Assembly: GCA_913048115.1 (NCBI GenBank)
Contig: CAJWVI010000004.1
Coordinates: 1-64,000, forward strand
DNA from: an uncultured Flavobacteriaceae bacterium
Lineage (GTDB): Bacteria > Bacteroidota > Bacteroidia > Flavobacteriales > Flavobacteriaceae
Reading direction: 5' to 3'
Length of the DNA stretch: 64,000 bases
This document shows positions 9,116 through 18,947 of this stretch, piece by piece; the stretch's first letter is position 1; every line of letters starts with the position of its first letter. The translations under genes and the position numbers were made by a program. Below the pieces are notes generated by a model. The model saw only the letters and a program-made list of their open reading frames with translations. It was not told the origin of the DNA and ran no database searches.

Positions 9116-9442
9116 ATGGAGAAAGAAGCATTTTTAGAAGAACATGTATTTACAGATTTAAAAAAAATAAAGAATGATTCTAACCAGGAAGACATTCATT
9201 TTTTTTCTGAAACAGATTTTGAAATCGTCTTACAGCGGGTTGAACATTTTGGTATTGGAGTCTTTGGAATTGACCCATGGTTAGACGGTAAGGAACATCT
9301 ACCAGCCACTCATGAAGAATATAAAAAGAAAGCAACAGATCCGAAATGGTATAAAAAAGCTTTTTTAACATTAAGAATGCGCACGCCTGGCATGGATTAT
9401 TCGGCGAGGTATAAAGTATCAAACAGGCTTTTAGCAAGATAA
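9116..9442 (+). CDS. Hypothetical protein, possibly 5'-truncated or with a lost upstream start
   Basis: I do not recognise this 108-residue soluble protein. Visible features are EEHVFTDLKKIK, FFSETDFEIVLQRVEHFGIG, FGIDPWLDG and a basic C-terminus. The reading frame is open upstream to 9002, and the stretch 9044-9115 translates as plausible protein (KDFNAHKLEYLGDNIENIKN...). No ATG, GTG or TTG opens it, though an ATA at 9044 sits where a start could have been. The gene may thus have lost its original ATG and now use ATG 9116, or it may be a remnant. Its DNA context is ordinary. Confidence 0.6.
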   Translation: MEKEAFLEEHVFTDLKKIKNDSNQEDIHFFSETDFEIVLQRVEHFGIGVFGIDPWLDGKEHLPATHEEYKKKATDPKWYKKAFLTLRMRTPGMDYSARYKVSNRLLAR

Positions 9443-9508
9443 TACAGTGTAAAACACGACAGCTATAAAAGCTGGATAGTTTTTGGACACCAAATAAAAC
9501 CCTATAAA

Positions 9509-9537
9509 AAAAGGGGAAGCCAATAGCTTCCCCTTTT
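9509..9537. terminator. Bidirectional intrinsic terminator
   Basis: AAAAGGGGAAGC at 9509-9520 and GCTTCCCCTTTT at 9526-9537 form a perfect 12-bp stem around a 5-base loop, flanked by A and T runs. It can end both the rightward 9116 gene and the leftward small membrane protein gene. Confidence 0.85.
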
Positions 9538-9557
9538 GTATATATAAGAACACGTTT

Positions 9558-9725
9558 TTACTTGTTCGCGTTCTTTTTTGCTTCACGCTTTAATTTCATG
9601 CTTTCAATTAATGCCCCACCAATCCAGTAAGGTATAATAGATACTAAGAAAATCATTAACCAAAAACCAATGGTTAAAATCGTTAAAAATGCAAGGAAAC
9701 CTAAGTATTGATCAAAGTCAAACAT
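9558..9725 (-). CDS. Small membrane protein (55 aa)
   Basis: A short protein of unknown function with two hydrophobic stretches (YLGFLAFLTILTIGFWLMIF and LVSIIPYWIGGALI) and a basic C-terminal tail MKLKREAKKNANK, probably facing the cytoplasm. The ATG at 9725 is chosen because the -7 element lies at 9744-9751 on this strand; the longer TTG reading would begin inside the promoter. It is monocistronic, with its own promoter and terminator, which supports it as a real gene. Confidence 0.75.
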   Translation of the reverse strand: MFDFDQYLGFLAFLTILTIGFWLMIFLVSIIPYWIGGALIESMKLKREAKKNANK

Positions 9726-9743
9726 AATATAGTGTTTAAAATA

Positions 9744-9751
9744 CAAAGATA
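9744..9751 (-). promoter_or_regulatory. -7 promoter element (TATCTTTG)
   Basis: Exact TAnnTTTG on the minus strand, 18 bases upstream of ATG 9725. It fixes the start of the small membrane protein. Confidence 0.6.
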
Positions 9752-9865
9752 AAATGATTTTTTTGTTTCTGAAAGGTTAAAGCGTTCAAAAATAAAAAAA
9801 ATGAACATGTTGCCTAAACGGCAAATAATACGCTACATCTTTACAAGTAAACCCCTATAAACTAG

Positions 9866-9873
9866 TATTTTTG
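9866..9873 (+). promoter_or_regulatory. -7 promoter element of fumC (TATTTTTG)
   Basis: Exact TAnnTTTG match, 21 bases before the fumC ATG at 9895. Confidence 0.6.
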
Positions 9874-9894
9874 TAATATAACACCGATTGACAT

Positions 9895-11289
9895 ATGGAA
9901 AATTTCAGAATAGAAAAAGACACAATGGGCGAGGTAAAAGTACCTGCCAATGTATTGTGGGGGGCTCAAACAGAGCGCTCTAGAAATAACTTTAAAATTG
10001 GAAGCCCTGCTTCTATGCCTTTAGAAATTATATATGGCTTTGCTTATTTAAAAAAGGCAGCAGCATACTCTAATTGTGAGTTAGGCACCCTACCAGTGGC
10101 TAAAAGAGATTTAATTGCTCAGGTATGTGATGAAATTTTGGCAGGAACGCATGATGATCAATTCCCGCTTGTGATTTGGCAAACCGGAAGTGGCACCCAA
10201 AGCAACATGAATGTAAATGAAGTAATTGCAAATCGTGCCCATCAATTGGCAGGAAATACAGTTGGAGAAGGCGAAAAAACCTTGCAACCTAACGATGATG
10301 TTAACAAATCACAATCTTCAAACGATACATTTCCAACTGGAATGCATATCGCAGCCTATAAAAAATTAATAGACGTTACCATTCCAGGCATAACAAGGCT
10401 GTATAATACACTCGTTGCAAAATCTAAAGAATTTGACAATATTGTAAAGATTGGACGTACACACTTAATGGACGCCACTCCCCTAACCCTAGGACAAGAG
10501 TTTGGCGGCTATGCATCACAATTAGAACATGGCCTTATAGCCTTGAAAAATACCTTGCCACATTTATCTCAACTAGCATTAGGAGGTACTGCGGTAGGAA
10601 CTGGAATTAATACCCCTAAAGGGTATTCAGAAAATGTAGCAGCATACATTGCTACTTTTACAGAACTTCCATTTATAACTGCAAAAAACAAGTTTGAAGC
10701 ACTAGCCGCTCACGACGCTATCGTTGAATCTCATGGCGCTTTAAAACAATTAGCAGTCTCTCTAAACAAAATTGCCAACGACATTCGTATGTTGGCTAGT
10801 GGACCTAGAAGTGGTATTGGTGAAATTTCTATCCCTGCTAATGAGCCAGGATCTTCTATTATGCCTGGAAAAGTAAATCCAACACAATGTGAAGCAATTA
10901 CAATGGTGTGCGCCCAAGTACTAGGAAACGATATGGCGATTGCTGTAGGTGGCATGCAAGGACATTATGAATTAAATGTATTTAAACCAGTTATGGGGGC
11001 AAATATGCTGCAATCTGCACAACTCATTGGAGATGCCTGCATGTCTTTTGAACAACACTGTGTACATGGCATTGAAGCAAATACAGCCGTTATTGAGCAA
11101 CAATTAAACAACTCACTAATGCTTGTTACTGCTTTAAATACTAAAATAGGATACTATAAAGCCGCAGAAATAGCAAATACAGCACATAAAAACGGAACTA
11201 CGTTAAAACAAGAGGCTGTAAAACTAGGATATCTTACAAAAGATGAGTTTGATGCTTGGGTTAAACCAAAAGACATGGTAGGGCATTAA
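9895..11289 (+). CDS. fumC: Fumarate hydratase class II
   Basis: TCA-cycle enzyme interconverting fumarate and L-malate; cytoplasmic, iron-independent. The 464-residue length and motifs fit FumC: substrate-site motifs [14 protein letters not shown] and [24 protein letters not shown], and the fumarase/aspartase signature [13 protein letters not shown]. Aspartase is the main alternative in this superfamily, but the start [20 protein letters not shown] and the [10 protein letters not shown] motif favour fumarase. It has its own promoter and a terminator, so it appears monocistronic. Confidence 0.97.
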   Translation: MENFRIEKDTMGEVKVPANVLWGAQTERSRNNFKIGSPASMPLEIIYGFAYLKKAAAYSNCELGTLPVAKRDLIAQVCDEILAGTHDDQFPLVIWQTGSGTQSNMNVNEVIANRAHQLAGNTVGEGEKTLQPNDDVNKSQSSNDTFPTGMHIAAYKKLIDVTIPGITRLYNTLVAKSKEFDNIVKIGRTHLMDATPLTLGQEFGGYASQLEHGLIALKNTLPHLSQLALGGTAVGTGINTPKGYSENVAAYIATFTELPFITAKNKFEALAAHDAIVESHGALKQLAVSLNKIANDIRMLASGPRSGIGEISIPANEPGSSIMPGKVNPTQCEAITMVCAQVLGNDMAIAVGGMQGHYELNVFKPVMGANMLQSAQLIGDACMSFEQHCVHGIEANTAVIEQQLNNSLMLVTALNTKIGYYKAAEIANTAHKNGTTLKQEAVKLGYLTKDEFDAWVKPKDMVGH

Positions 11290-11306
11290 AACACTACAAT
11301 ACAAAA

Positions 11307-11348
11307 TAAAAGAGAGTTTCAGATATACATGAATCTCTCTTTTTTTTT
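11307..11348 (+). terminator. Intrinsic terminator after fumC
   Basis: AAAAGAGAG-T-TTCA pairs with TGAA-T-CTCTCTTTT around an 8-base loop, with a single T-T mismatch, followed by more T residues. Confidence 0.75.
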
Positions 11349-11377
11349 GCTCTTTTAATCGATTAAATGCAAATTTA

Positions 11378-11407
11378 TTGGTTAAAGTGTAAATGTTTTG
11401 TATCTTG
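11378..11407 (+). promoter_or_regulatory. Promoter: -33 TTG and -7 TATCTTG
   Basis: TTG at 11378-11380, then 20 bases, then TATCTTG at 11401-11407, one T short of TAnnTTTG. Spacing fits the Bacteroidota consensus. It lies 29 bases upstream of the ATG at 11437. Confidence 0.55.
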
Positions 11408-11436
11408 CCCCTCCCAAATATATTTAACCTACGACT

Positions 11437-12606
11437 ATGAAACAAAAAATATACGTACCTACATTGTGTTTGTTTTTTCTTTTAAGCTTGTTTAGCTTTA
11501 GCTCCATAGGTGCTGAAACAGAAAAAAAAGCGACAATAGTACAACCCTTATTAACCAAGAGCATAAATAGTTCTACAGCAAAATCTGGAATGTTATTGCC
11601 AGTTAATACAGCATCTGCAACACACAACGATGCTGTGATTAGTGAAGTAACAAACAAAAGTCTATTTTTAAATGGTCTATTTTTTGGTGCTACAAGTATT
11701 ATCTTATTACTAAATATGATTAGCTTTTTATTATTTGAAGAAAAAGTATTTGGTTATTTTGGACTGGCAATTACAGGGACCTTAATGTTGGTTTTTGGAG
11801 AAGATAACCTATCTGCCTTATTATTCCAAAATTCATTGGCAAGCGGTGTTGCAGCAAAAACCTCTGTACTGTGTATTACAGCTGGAGTTGTTGCTTTATA
11901 CTCTTCTCAGTACCTAACTATAAATGAATATTTTCCAAGATTAAAGACGTTCACACTTCCACTGTTTTTAATGGCCGCAGGCTTATCAATTACAAATTGG
12001 ATCGTTGATGACGCAATGTTACCTGTCTCTGTCAACATCTTATCATTCACATTGTTGATGTGTTACTTTGGTGCTGGTGTGTCATTATTTTATAAAAATA
12101 ATTATTCAAAATTTTTTGTTGCAGGAATGACATTACCGCTTCTATTTATTTTTGATTATTTCATACTACAAACATTAGGTATTCAATTTTTAGAAATCTC
12201 TTTAACCTCTGTAAAGGCATCCTTCTTTAGTACCATATTATTTATGACTTATGCTACATTATTTAGAATGAGAGACATTAAAGAACAAACCGCGTTAAGA
12301 AAAACAGAAATGGAACTATTTCTAAAAAAACAAGAAATGATGGAGAGAGATACTATTGCCAAATTAACAGAAGATGTATATCTAGAAAACCTAATTATGA
12401 TGTATGACCTTGATGGGCTTGAAATAAAACTATTACAATACATTAGTGAAGGAAAAGAAAACAAAAAGATTGCAAAGAAGTTTAACACTACAGAAATTGA
12501 TGTAGAAGAAATGACTAGAGGTCTTTACAGTAAGATACAGGTTGGGGAGGCCGTTCAAGAAGATGTTAATCTACTGAACCTACAACCAGATTTTTTATAC
12601 AACTAG
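11437..12606 (+). CDS. Membrane-anchored HTH protein (7TM-like region plus LuxR-like helix-turn-helix)
   Basis: A 389-residue integral membrane protein with a probable signal peptide (residues 1-25, ending SSIGA), about 50 extracytoplasmic residues, about seven hydrophobic segments (residues 75-285), a charged coiled-coil-like linker (MRDIKEQTALRKTEMELFLKKQE) and a C-terminal domain resembling a LuxR/GerE helix-turn-helix (LDGLEIKLLQYISEGKENKKIAKKF). The layout resembles 7TM receptors with intracellular modules. If the HTH binds DNA, this would be a one-component regulator acting from the membrane; the HTH is degenerate, so DNA binding is an inference. No adjacent target gene is obvious. Confidence 0.7.
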   Translation: MKQKIYVPTLCLFFLLSLFSFSSIGAETEKKATIVQPLLTKSINSSTAKSGMLLPVNTASATHNDAVISEVTNKSLFLNGLFFGATSIILLLNMISFLLFEEKVFGYFGLAITGTLMLVFGEDNLSALLFQNSLASGVAAKTSVLCITAGVVALYSSQYLTINEYFPRLKTFTLPLFLMAAGLSITNWIVDDAMLPVSVNILSFTLLMCYFGAGVSLFYKNNYSKFFVAGMTLPLLFIFDYFILQTLGIQFLEISLTSVKASFFSTILFMTYATLFRMRDIKEQTALRKTEMELFLKKQEMMERDTIAKLTEDVYLENLIMMYDLDGLEIKLLQYISEGKENKKIAKKFNTTEIDVEEMTRGLYSKIQVGEAVQEDVNLLNLQPDFLYN

Positions 12607-12630
12607 TATTTAATCAAGAAATCACTTACA

Positions 12631-12664
12631 AAAAAAAGGATAGGCAAATGTCTATCCTTTTTTT
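12631..12664. terminator. Bidirectional intrinsic terminator
   Basis: AAAAAAAGGATAG (12631-12643) pairs with CTATCCTTTTTTT (12652-12664). It separates the converging HTH and ccsBA genes and overlaps the last codons of ccsBA. Confidence 0.85.
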
Positions 12665-15600
12665 ATGTAATGTTTTTTATAGAACAAGAAAGACACGATA
12701 GCTAATACCACTAAAAATGCTACAAGATAGTATACAAAAGAAGGGGTCACCGGCACATCTCCACTTGCATAAGAATGCAAACCTGTTAGGTAAAAGTTCA
12801 CTCCAAAATAGGTCATCATTATAGAACCAAGTGCCGCTATAGACGCTACATTATAAATCCATTTTCCACGAAGCCCTGGCACCAAACGCATGTGGATCAC
12901 AAAGGCATATATCATAATACTAATTAGAGCCCATGTTTCTTTAGGGTCCCAACCCCAATAACGCCCCCAGCTTTCATTAGCCCATTGTCCTCCTAAGAAA
13001 TTACCAATTGTAAGCATTACCAAACCAACGGTTAAGGCTAGTTCATTAATAACAGTGAGCTCCTTAATGTTTAAATCCATTTTTGCTTTGTTCTTACTGT
13101 TTGTAAGAATCATTAAAATTAGAACGGTAACACCAAGAATCATACCCAAGATAAAAGGGCCATAACTAGCCACAATCACAGCAACATGAATCATTAACCA
13201 ATAACTATCAAGTACCGGTACTAGTGTTGAGATCGCTGGATCTAACCAATTCTGGTTTGCAACCCATAATATAATGGCGGCAACAAAGGCTGTAGAGGCA
13301 ACCGTAAGGTCACTCTTCCTACCAAAGGCCAAACCAAAGAAAACTGTAGCCCAGGCTACATAAATAATAGATTCATAGGCATCAGTCCAGGGCGCATGCC
13401 CAGAAATATACCAACGTGCAATTAACCCCATAGTCATAGCAATAAAGAAGGACCAGATGACTATTTTACACGTTTTAACAAATCCATTTACAAGGGCACC
13501 TTCTTTAAATATCTGGATGATAATACCAATAAACATCAACACACCAAACAGTGTGAAACACATAAATAGCCTATTGAAAATTTTAATTTTATTGTAGGCT
13601 ATTTCAGCACTAATTTTAGCGTCACTTGGCAATACATCACTACCGTGTTTTTTCTGAAACTCTTTAATTAAGTTTAAAATTTCACTAGGTTTCGCATAAT
13701 CATTACTAGACTTAGCTGCTGTTAAACTATTAAAGTACAAGGGTAAAGCGGTTTTAGCAAACATAGAATCTTGCCCTTTAATTGCACTCTCATTTAGTTC
13801 TGGATAAGACACCCACTTGTTCCCTTGGTCTGCTGGCACTGGAAATATTTTTAAAATACTCCCTCCCAAGGCTTGGTTAAATATGTAATAACTTTCATAA
13901 GCCTTAACAAAATCTTTTTGAAACTGGTTTGGAGTATTGGTGCTCGTTGCAGCTTCCAGATAAGGATCTAGTTTAAAATTAACGTCTTTATCAAACAAGT
14001 CTATCAACGCAATTTTTTTGGTAGCTTTAGCAACCCCAACAATATCTCGTATACTATCGTTACCGCGCTTTAACTTAATGATAGGAACCTGAGACCATAA
14101 TCTAGGAAATTGAGTGATAGACATAAACACTTGATTAGCATCTAGACCTTCATAGGTGTCACTTCCACTTACTTTACGTATCAACTCACTAGCAAAGGTG
14201 CTAATTGGCTTCATACGGCCATTGTCTTGAATAACCAAACGTGCAAACTCGGCAGCATGCTCTTTAGAAACTGCATTTGCAAAGATTAAGGAGTCTACTT
14301 GCTTTTTTGCATTATTGACATGCTCATGGCTATCTACTTGCCCCATACCAATAGTACTTACAAATAATAAGACAATAGTCACGAGTTGTTTTTTCTTACG
14401 CTTTATTTTTTCTAAATGTTTTTTGAGATTCCCAAATCTTGAGTTTCTATCAAACAATATTGCCATGAGTCCAAAATATAGTAGAAAATACCCTATGTAG
14501 GTTATCCAAGTACCCCACATATCATGATTTACGGCAAGAATAGTACCCTTCTCGTCTGGTTGAAATCCAGATTGAAAAAAACGAAATCCCGCTTTATCTA
14601 AAACATGATTCATGAAAATTTCTTCCTCTTGAAATGTTCCATCTGCATTATTAACCGTTACCCTACTTTTAAAAGATTTATAACTCTTTTCTGTACCAGG
14701 ATACTTTTCTGCAATAAAGTCATTCAATGTAATACTAAAAGGCAATTCAATTTTTTTACTTCCGTAGGTAGCATATACCTCTAAGCCGTTTACATCTACT
14801 TTTACAGGGTTTGGGGTAGACCCCTTTCCTCCTAAAAGCTCTAAGGTCTTTGTCTGGCCACCAGAGCTAATATCTAACAATAACGCATTGGTTCCTACTG
14901 GGGCATCTTTGGGTGCTTTTATGACGCCCATGCGCCCGTTAATAACAGGGTCTGGAACTACAAAAGCCATTCCTGCAAGTTGGTATAATGAGCGTAACTG
15001 TAAGTCTTGTAAACTGTCTTTAAATACACTCCCTTTTTGTTGATCAGCCATACGCATATACTCTCCAGCAAAGGCAGGCTCTATTTGATATGATTCAGTT
15101 TGTGCATCATATAAAATATTTATAGCACCCTTTGTTGGCTTATTAATTGCAAATAATATGTTGTGAATATTAGATACCTCACCCACTTTCACAAAATGGT
15201 CATGACGGGTTCCATCTCCTGCTTCTACAATTTTCAAATATCCTTCTCCAGATGGATCTTCAATCATTCCTTCTGTAGCTCCTTTAATAAAGTCTTTATA
15301 GGTAACAGTAACGGGGGTTCCATTATATGTTTTATTCATAGAAAAACGATTGCTTAATCGCTCAGAAAGATCCATTTTTTTTGAGGCTAAACGCAGCCTT
15401 TGTTGTTGTCCATCAACGACATAGTCTCCATCGATAAATACATTTAAATAAGCATGCTCAGAAAGCATTTCATTAGATGTTTCTCCTTCATTAATCTGCA
15501 TAACCCCTTCATAACCAATGTATCTTGTTACAAATGCACCAACTAAAATAAGTATAAATGAAAGATGTAAGGTGAGTGTCGTTAGTTTTTCTTTACTAAA

Positions 15601-15822
15601 GAGTCTAAACCTAACAATGTTTCCTAAGAAATTAACAACAAACAACATCATAATGGCCTCAAACCACCAAGCATTGTATATCAGTGATCGAGAATAGGGT
15701 GTTGGAGAGGTTTCTGAAGAGGCATCAACCAATGTGCCGACAGCCATAGCAACAGCAAACACAATAAATAAAGTAGCAGTTAAACGAGTAGAAAACAGAA
15801 TGGAAGCTAGCTTCTTTTGCAT
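12652..15822 (-). CDS. ccsBA: Fused cytochrome c biogenesis protein CcsBA (ResB-CcsA)
   Basis: System II haem exporter and cytochrome c-haem ligase. The 1056-residue chain has an N-terminal ResB/CcsB part (transmembrane helices at about 10-100, a large periplasmic region, another helix near 435), a second large periplasmic segment at about 490-740, and a C-terminal CcsA part with several helices and the haem-binding WWD-type motif (WANESWGRYWGWDPKETWAL) plus membrane histidines. Fusion of both subunits is usual in Bacteroidota. The class I cytochrome c gene at 30477 would be one client. It diverges from the DUF2520 gene and has its own promoter. Confidence 0.95.
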   Translation of the reverse strand: MQKKLASILFSTRLTATLFIVFAVAMAVGTLVDASSETSPTPYSRSLIYNAWWFEAIMMLFVVNFLGNIVRFRLFSKEKLTTLTLHLSFILILVGAFVTRYIGYEGVMQINEGETSNEMLSEHAYLNVFIDGDYVVDGQQQRLRLASKKMDLSERLSNRFSMNKTYNGTPVTVTYKDFIKGATEGMIEDPSGEGYLKIVEAGDGTRHDHFVKVGEVSNIHNILFAINKPTKGAINILYDAQTESYQIEPAFAGEYMRMADQQKGSVFKDSLQDLQLRSLYQLAGMAFVVPDPVINGRMGVIKAPKDAPVGTNALLLDISSGGQTKTLELLGGKGSTPNPVKVDVNGLEVYATYGSKKIELPFSITLNDFIAEKYPGTEKSYKSFKSRVTVNNADGTFQEEEIFMNHVLDKAGFRFFQSGFQPDEKGTILAVNHDMWGTWITYIGYFLLYFGLMAILFDRNSRFGNLKKHLEKIKRKKKQLVTIVLLFVSTIGMGQVDSHEHVNNAKKQVDSLIFANAVSKEHAAEFARLVIQDNGRMKPISTFASELIRKVSGSDTYEGLDANQVFMSITQFPRLWSQVPIIKLKRGNDSIRDIVGVAKATKKIALIDLFDKDVNFKLDPYLEAATSTNTPNQFQKDFVKAYESYYIFNQALGGSILKIFPVPADQGNKWVSYPELNESAIKGQDSMFAKTALPLYFNSLTAAKSSNDYAKPSEILNLIKEFQKKHGSDVLPSDAKISAEIAYNKIKIFNRLFMCFTLFGVLMFIGIIIQIFKEGALVNGFVKTCKIVIWSFFIAMTMGLIARWYISGHAPWTDAYESIIYVAWATVFFGLAFGRKSDLTVASTAFVAAIILWVANQNWLDPAISTLVPVLDSYWLMIHVAVIVASYGPFILGMILGVTVLILMILTNSKNKAKMDLNIKELTVINELALTVGLVMLTIGNFLGGQWANESWGRYWGWDPKETWALISIMIYAFVIHMRLVPGLRGKWIYNVASIAALGSIMMTYFGVNFYLTGLHSYASGDVPVTPSFVYYLVAFLVVLAIVSFLFYKKHYIKKG

Positions 15823-15836
15823 CGAATATTTTTATG

Positions 15837-15844
15837 CAAAAATA
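15837..15844 (-). promoter_or_regulatory. -7 promoter element of ccsBA (TATTTTTG)
   Basis: Exact TAnnTTTG on the minus strand, 14 bases from the ccsBA ATG at 15822. Confidence 0.6.
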
Positions 15845-15963
15845 CTACAAAATCGTCTTTTAGTCCTCCTTATACTTCTGAAATGTGATAGCATTAACAC
15901 TCTTTAGCATTCATTCATGAAAAGGCAACCATCTAGCATAAAAAATTCTTGTATTTTTACAAT

Positions 15964-16725
15964 ATGATTACAGTTGTTATTATAGGTTTTGGTAATGTTG
16001 GATCACATCTCTATCGTGTATTTGAGGCCACACCAGATATTGAAATACTCCAGGTGTATGCCCGCAGCATACCTATGGAAATAATAGATGCTAAAAAAGT
16101 GACTACAAACATAAAGGATATTGTTGATCATGCAGATGTCTATATTGCGGCAGTACCTGACGACACTATAAATGCCGTAACATCACAACTTGATTTTACA
16201 AACAAATTGGTGGTCCACACCTCCGGAAGTGCATCTTTAAAAAGCGGCAGTGACACCAACAGAAGAGGTGTTTTTTACCCCCTGCAAACATTTTCAAAAA
16301 ATAAAGAAATCAACTTCAAAGAAATTCCTATTTGTGTGGAGGCTGAAAACGAAGAAGACCTCTCTTTACTTATAAACATTGGCCGTCATATTTCGGAAAA
16401 AGTACACGTTATCAATAGTATAGAACGCGCAAAAATACATGTTGCCGCCGTGTTTGTGAACAATTTTGTAAATGAATTATATCATATTTCAGAAGATATT
16501 TTAAAGGAACAACAACTGGATTTTAGCCTGTTAACACCCCTTATAAAAGAAACAGCTCAAAAAATAGAACAACTAACTCCTGCCCTAGCCCAAACAGGGC
16601 CAGCAAAGAGAGGAGATAAAAAAACAATGCTTAGACACCAAGGTCTTCTTACCCAGCAACAACAAGAAGTCTATCATTTGCTAACCAAAAGCATTCAAAA
16701 AAGAAATATATCACAAGATGAGTAA
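15964..16725 (+). CDS. Rossmann-fold oxidoreductase-like protein (DUF2520)
   Basis: A 253-residue protein with an N-terminal NAD(P)-type dinucleotide fold (VVIIGFGNVGSHLYRVFE, a GxGxxG-like loop), VYIAAVPDDTIN, VVHTSGS and GVFYPLQTFSK, then a helical C-terminal DUF2520 domain. It resembles F420-dependent NADP reductase and 6-phosphogluconate-dehydrogenase-like proteins, but the substrate is unknown. ATG 15964 is preferred to a TTG at 15949 that lies next to a TATTTTTA -7 element (15952-15959). The stop overlaps the start of the KdsC-type gene by 8 bases, so the two are coupled. Confidence 0.85.
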   Translation: MITVVIIGFGNVGSHLYRVFEATPDIEILQVYARSIPMEIIDAKKVTTNIKDIVDHADVYIAAVPDDTINAVTSQLDFTNKLVVHTSGSASLKSGSDTNRRGVFYPLQTFSKNKEINFKEIPICVEAENEEDLSLLINIGRHISEKVHVINSIERAKIHVAAVFVNNFVNELYHISEDILKEQQLDFSLLTPLIKETAQKIEQLTPALAQTGPAKRGDKKTMLRHQGLLTQQQQEVYHLLTKSIQKRNISQDE

Positions 16726-17251
16726 AAGCTATAAAGAATATCTACACCAAGTTACCACCTTCGTTTTTGACGTCGATGGTGTTCTTACAGACGGGACTAT
16801 TACAATTACTACAGATGGAGACATGTACAGAACCATGCATACCAAAGACGGTTTTGCTTTAAAAGAAGCACTCCTGCAAGGTTTTAATGTTTGTATCATT
16901 TCTGGAGGCACCAACCAAGGCGTTTTTAAGCGTTTAAGTGGCCTTGGCATTAAAGACATACATCTAGGAACACACCACAAAACCGAAACACTTAAAAAAT
17001 ACCTTCAAGAAAACAACATTTCTCCAAGCCAGGTACTGTATATGGGTGATGACTTGCCAGATTACAAGGTGATGCAAGAAGTCATGATGCCTACCTGCCC
17101 TCAAGATGCTGTTCCAGAGATTAAAGCGCTTAGCAAATATATTTCACACAAAGAAGGAGGGAAAGGTTGTGTTCGTGATGTTATAGAACAAGTATTAAAG
17201 GTTCATGGTAAATGGAACTTCGACACAAATGTAAGCGCACAGTACGACTAA
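16718..17251 (+). CDS. kdsC: HAD phosphatase, KdsC type (3-deoxy-D-manno-octulosonate 8-phosphate phosphatase)
   Basis: Predicted to remove phosphate from KDO-8-phosphate in lipopolysaccharide core synthesis. The 177-residue protein has the HAD nucleophile motif VFDVDGVLTDG (Asp18 and Asp20), Ser/Thr motif II (CIISGG), a Lys in the HLGTHHKTE segment and motif III MGDDLPD. It lacks a large cap domain, as expected for the tetrameric C0-type KdsC. It overlaps the DUF2520 gene by 8 bases. Other C0 HAD sugar phosphatases cannot be ruled out from sequence alone. Confidence 0.9.
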   Translation: MSKSYKEYLHQVTTFVFDVDGVLTDGTITITTDGDMYRTMHTKDGFALKEALLQGFNVCIISGGTNQGVFKRLSGLGIKDIHLGTHHKTETLKKYLQENNISPSQVLYMGDDLPDYKVMQEVMMPTCPQDAVPEIKALSKYISHKEGGKGCVRDVIEQVLKVHGKWNFDTNVSAQYD

Positions 17252-17360
17252 ACCCTTTAATCAAAGTGTCACAAGCGCCCTAAAAATAAAGATCTCATCA
17301 CCGAAATTTTATTAATGTAAACACAAAATTAGTACCTTTACAATCAATAAATAACACCCT

Positions 17361-18179
17361 ATGTCTACAGCAAAAAAAGAATACAAAAGAATCACAACCA
17401 AGACCTTGGTTGATATGAAGAATCGAGGCGAAAAAATATCTATGCTAACGGCGTATGATTTTACCATGGCACAAATTGTAGACGGTGCTGGTATTGATGT
17501 AATACTAGTTGGTGACTCTGCCTCTAATGTTATGGCGGGGCATGAAACCACGCTACCCATTACACTAGATCAAATGATTTATCATGCAGCATCAGTAATA
17601 CGTGGTGTTAACCGTAGTTTAGTGGTGGTTGACATCCCTTTTGGAAGCTATCAAAGCGATCCAAAAGAAGCCTTACGTTCTGCAATACGCATCATGAAAG
17701 AAAGTGGTGGTCATGCAGTGAAAGTAGAAGGTGGAAAAGAAATTAAAGAATCTGTGAAAAGAATTTTAAATGCAGGGATCCCGGTGATGGGTCATTTAGG
17801 CCTTACACCACAATCTATTTACAAATTTGGAACCTATACAGTAAGAGCTAAGGAAGATGAGGAAGCAGAAGCTCTTAAACAAGATGCTTTACTTCTTGAA
17901 AAAGCGGGTTGCTTTGCTATTGTATTAGAGAAAGTTCCTGCCAAACTTGCAGAAGAAGTAGCCAAAAGCCTCACCATTCCTGTAATTGGCATTGGGGCTG
18001 GTAATGGTGTTGATGGACAAGTACTGGTAACACACGACATGCTTGGTATGACACATGAGTTTAATCCACGTTTTTTAAGAAGGTATTTAGACATGCATGA
18101 TGCAATGACCAATGCATTTAAAAATTACAGTAAAGATGTAAAAAGTGGTGACTTTCCTAATGAAGAAGAACAGTATTAA
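17361..18179 (+). CDS. panB: 3-methyl-2-oxobutanoate hydroxymethyltransferase
   Basis: First committed step of pantothenate (coenzyme A) synthesis: transfers a hydroxymethyl group from methylene-tetrahydrofolate to α-ketoisovalerate, giving ketopantoate. The 272 residues show family motifs: [52 protein letters not shown] and [18 protein letters not shown]. Metal and substrate residues (Asp in VGDS, Glu in KVEGG) are present. A TACCTTTA element at 17333-17340 may be its promoter. The pseudouridine synthase gene overlaps its 3' end, implying co-transcription. Confidence 0.97.
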   Translation: MSTAKKEYKRITTKTLVDMKNRGEKISMLTAYDFTMAQIVDGAGIDVILVGDSASNVMAGHETTLPITLDQMIYHAASVIRGVNRSLVVVDIPFGSYQSDPKEALRSAIRIMKESGGHAVKVEGGKEIKESVKRILNAGIPVMGHLGLTPQSIYKFGTYTVRAKEDEEAEALKQDALLLEKAGCFAIVLEKVPAKLAEEVAKSLTIPVIGIGAGNGVDGQVLVTHDMLGMTHEFNPRFLRRYLDMHDAMTNAFKNYSKDVKSGDFPNEEEQY

Positions 18180-18924
18180 TACCTATCTTATTTCGGAAAA
18201 ACCAAACAAGCATACCGCAGTTAAATCAAAAACTACACATAGCACACCAGAAAATCTTCAGGTACTATTTGAAGACAATCATATTATTGTAGTAAACAAA
18301 CGGCCAGGAGATATCGTACAGGGAGATAAAACTGGTGATACCCCGCTCTGTGAGGTAACCAAGCAATATCTAGCTAAAAAATACAATAAACCAGGTGCTG
18401 TCTTCTTAGGGGTGGTTCATAGGCTTGATAGACCCACAAGTGGTGTTATTGTTTTTGCTAGAACATCAAAGGCACTTCCTAGACTCAATACATCCTTTGC
18501 AGATCGAGAAATACAAAAAACTTATTGGGCAGTAGTAAAGAATCATCCACCTAAAGAGCATGATAGCTTAACACACTTTCTAAAAAGAAACCCAAAACAA
18601 AACAAAAGCTACGCCCACACCAAAGAAGTTCCAGAAAGTAAAAAAGCTATATTACACTATCGTGTTTTAAAGAAAATGGATCGCTATATAGCCCTTGAAA
18701 TTCAATTAGAGACAGGCAGACATCACCAAATTAGAGCTCAACTAGCAAGCATTAATTGCCCAATAAAAGGAGATTTAAAATATGGTTTTGACAGAAGTAA
18801 TAAAGATGGAAGCATTCATTTACATGCAAGAAAACTATCGTTTATTCATCCTGTAAAAAAAGAAGAAATGACTGTTATTGCGCCTCCACCTCAAGATATT
18901 TTATGGAAAAACTGCACTTTATAA
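18160..18924 (+). CDS. RluA-family RNA pseudouridine synthase
   Basis: Isomerises uridine to pseudouridine in rRNA or tRNA. The protein (254 residues from ATG 18160) has the catalytic motif [17 protein letters not shown] with the nucleophilic Asp, an early [18 protein letters not shown] segment and the late [14 protein letters not shown] motif. No S4 domain precedes it, unlike RluD, so it belongs to the shorter RluA/RluC/TruC-like group. The target nucleotide cannot be told from sequence. It overlaps the end of panB by 20 bases. Confidence 0.92.
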   Translation: MKKNSINTYLISEKPNKHTAVKSKTTHSTPENLQVLFEDNHIIVVNKRPGDIVQGDKTGDTPLCEVTKQYLAKKYNKPGAVFLGVVHRLDRPTSGVIVFARTSKALPRLNTSFADREIQKTYWAVVKNHPPKEHDSLTHFLKRNPKQNKSYAHTKEVPESKKAILHYRVLKKMDRYIALEIQLETGRHHQIRAQLASINCPIKGDLKYGFDRSNKDGSIHLHARKLSFIHPVKKEEMTVIAPPPQDILWKNCTL

Positions 18925-18947
18925 AAACATATACTAATTGTTCATAT

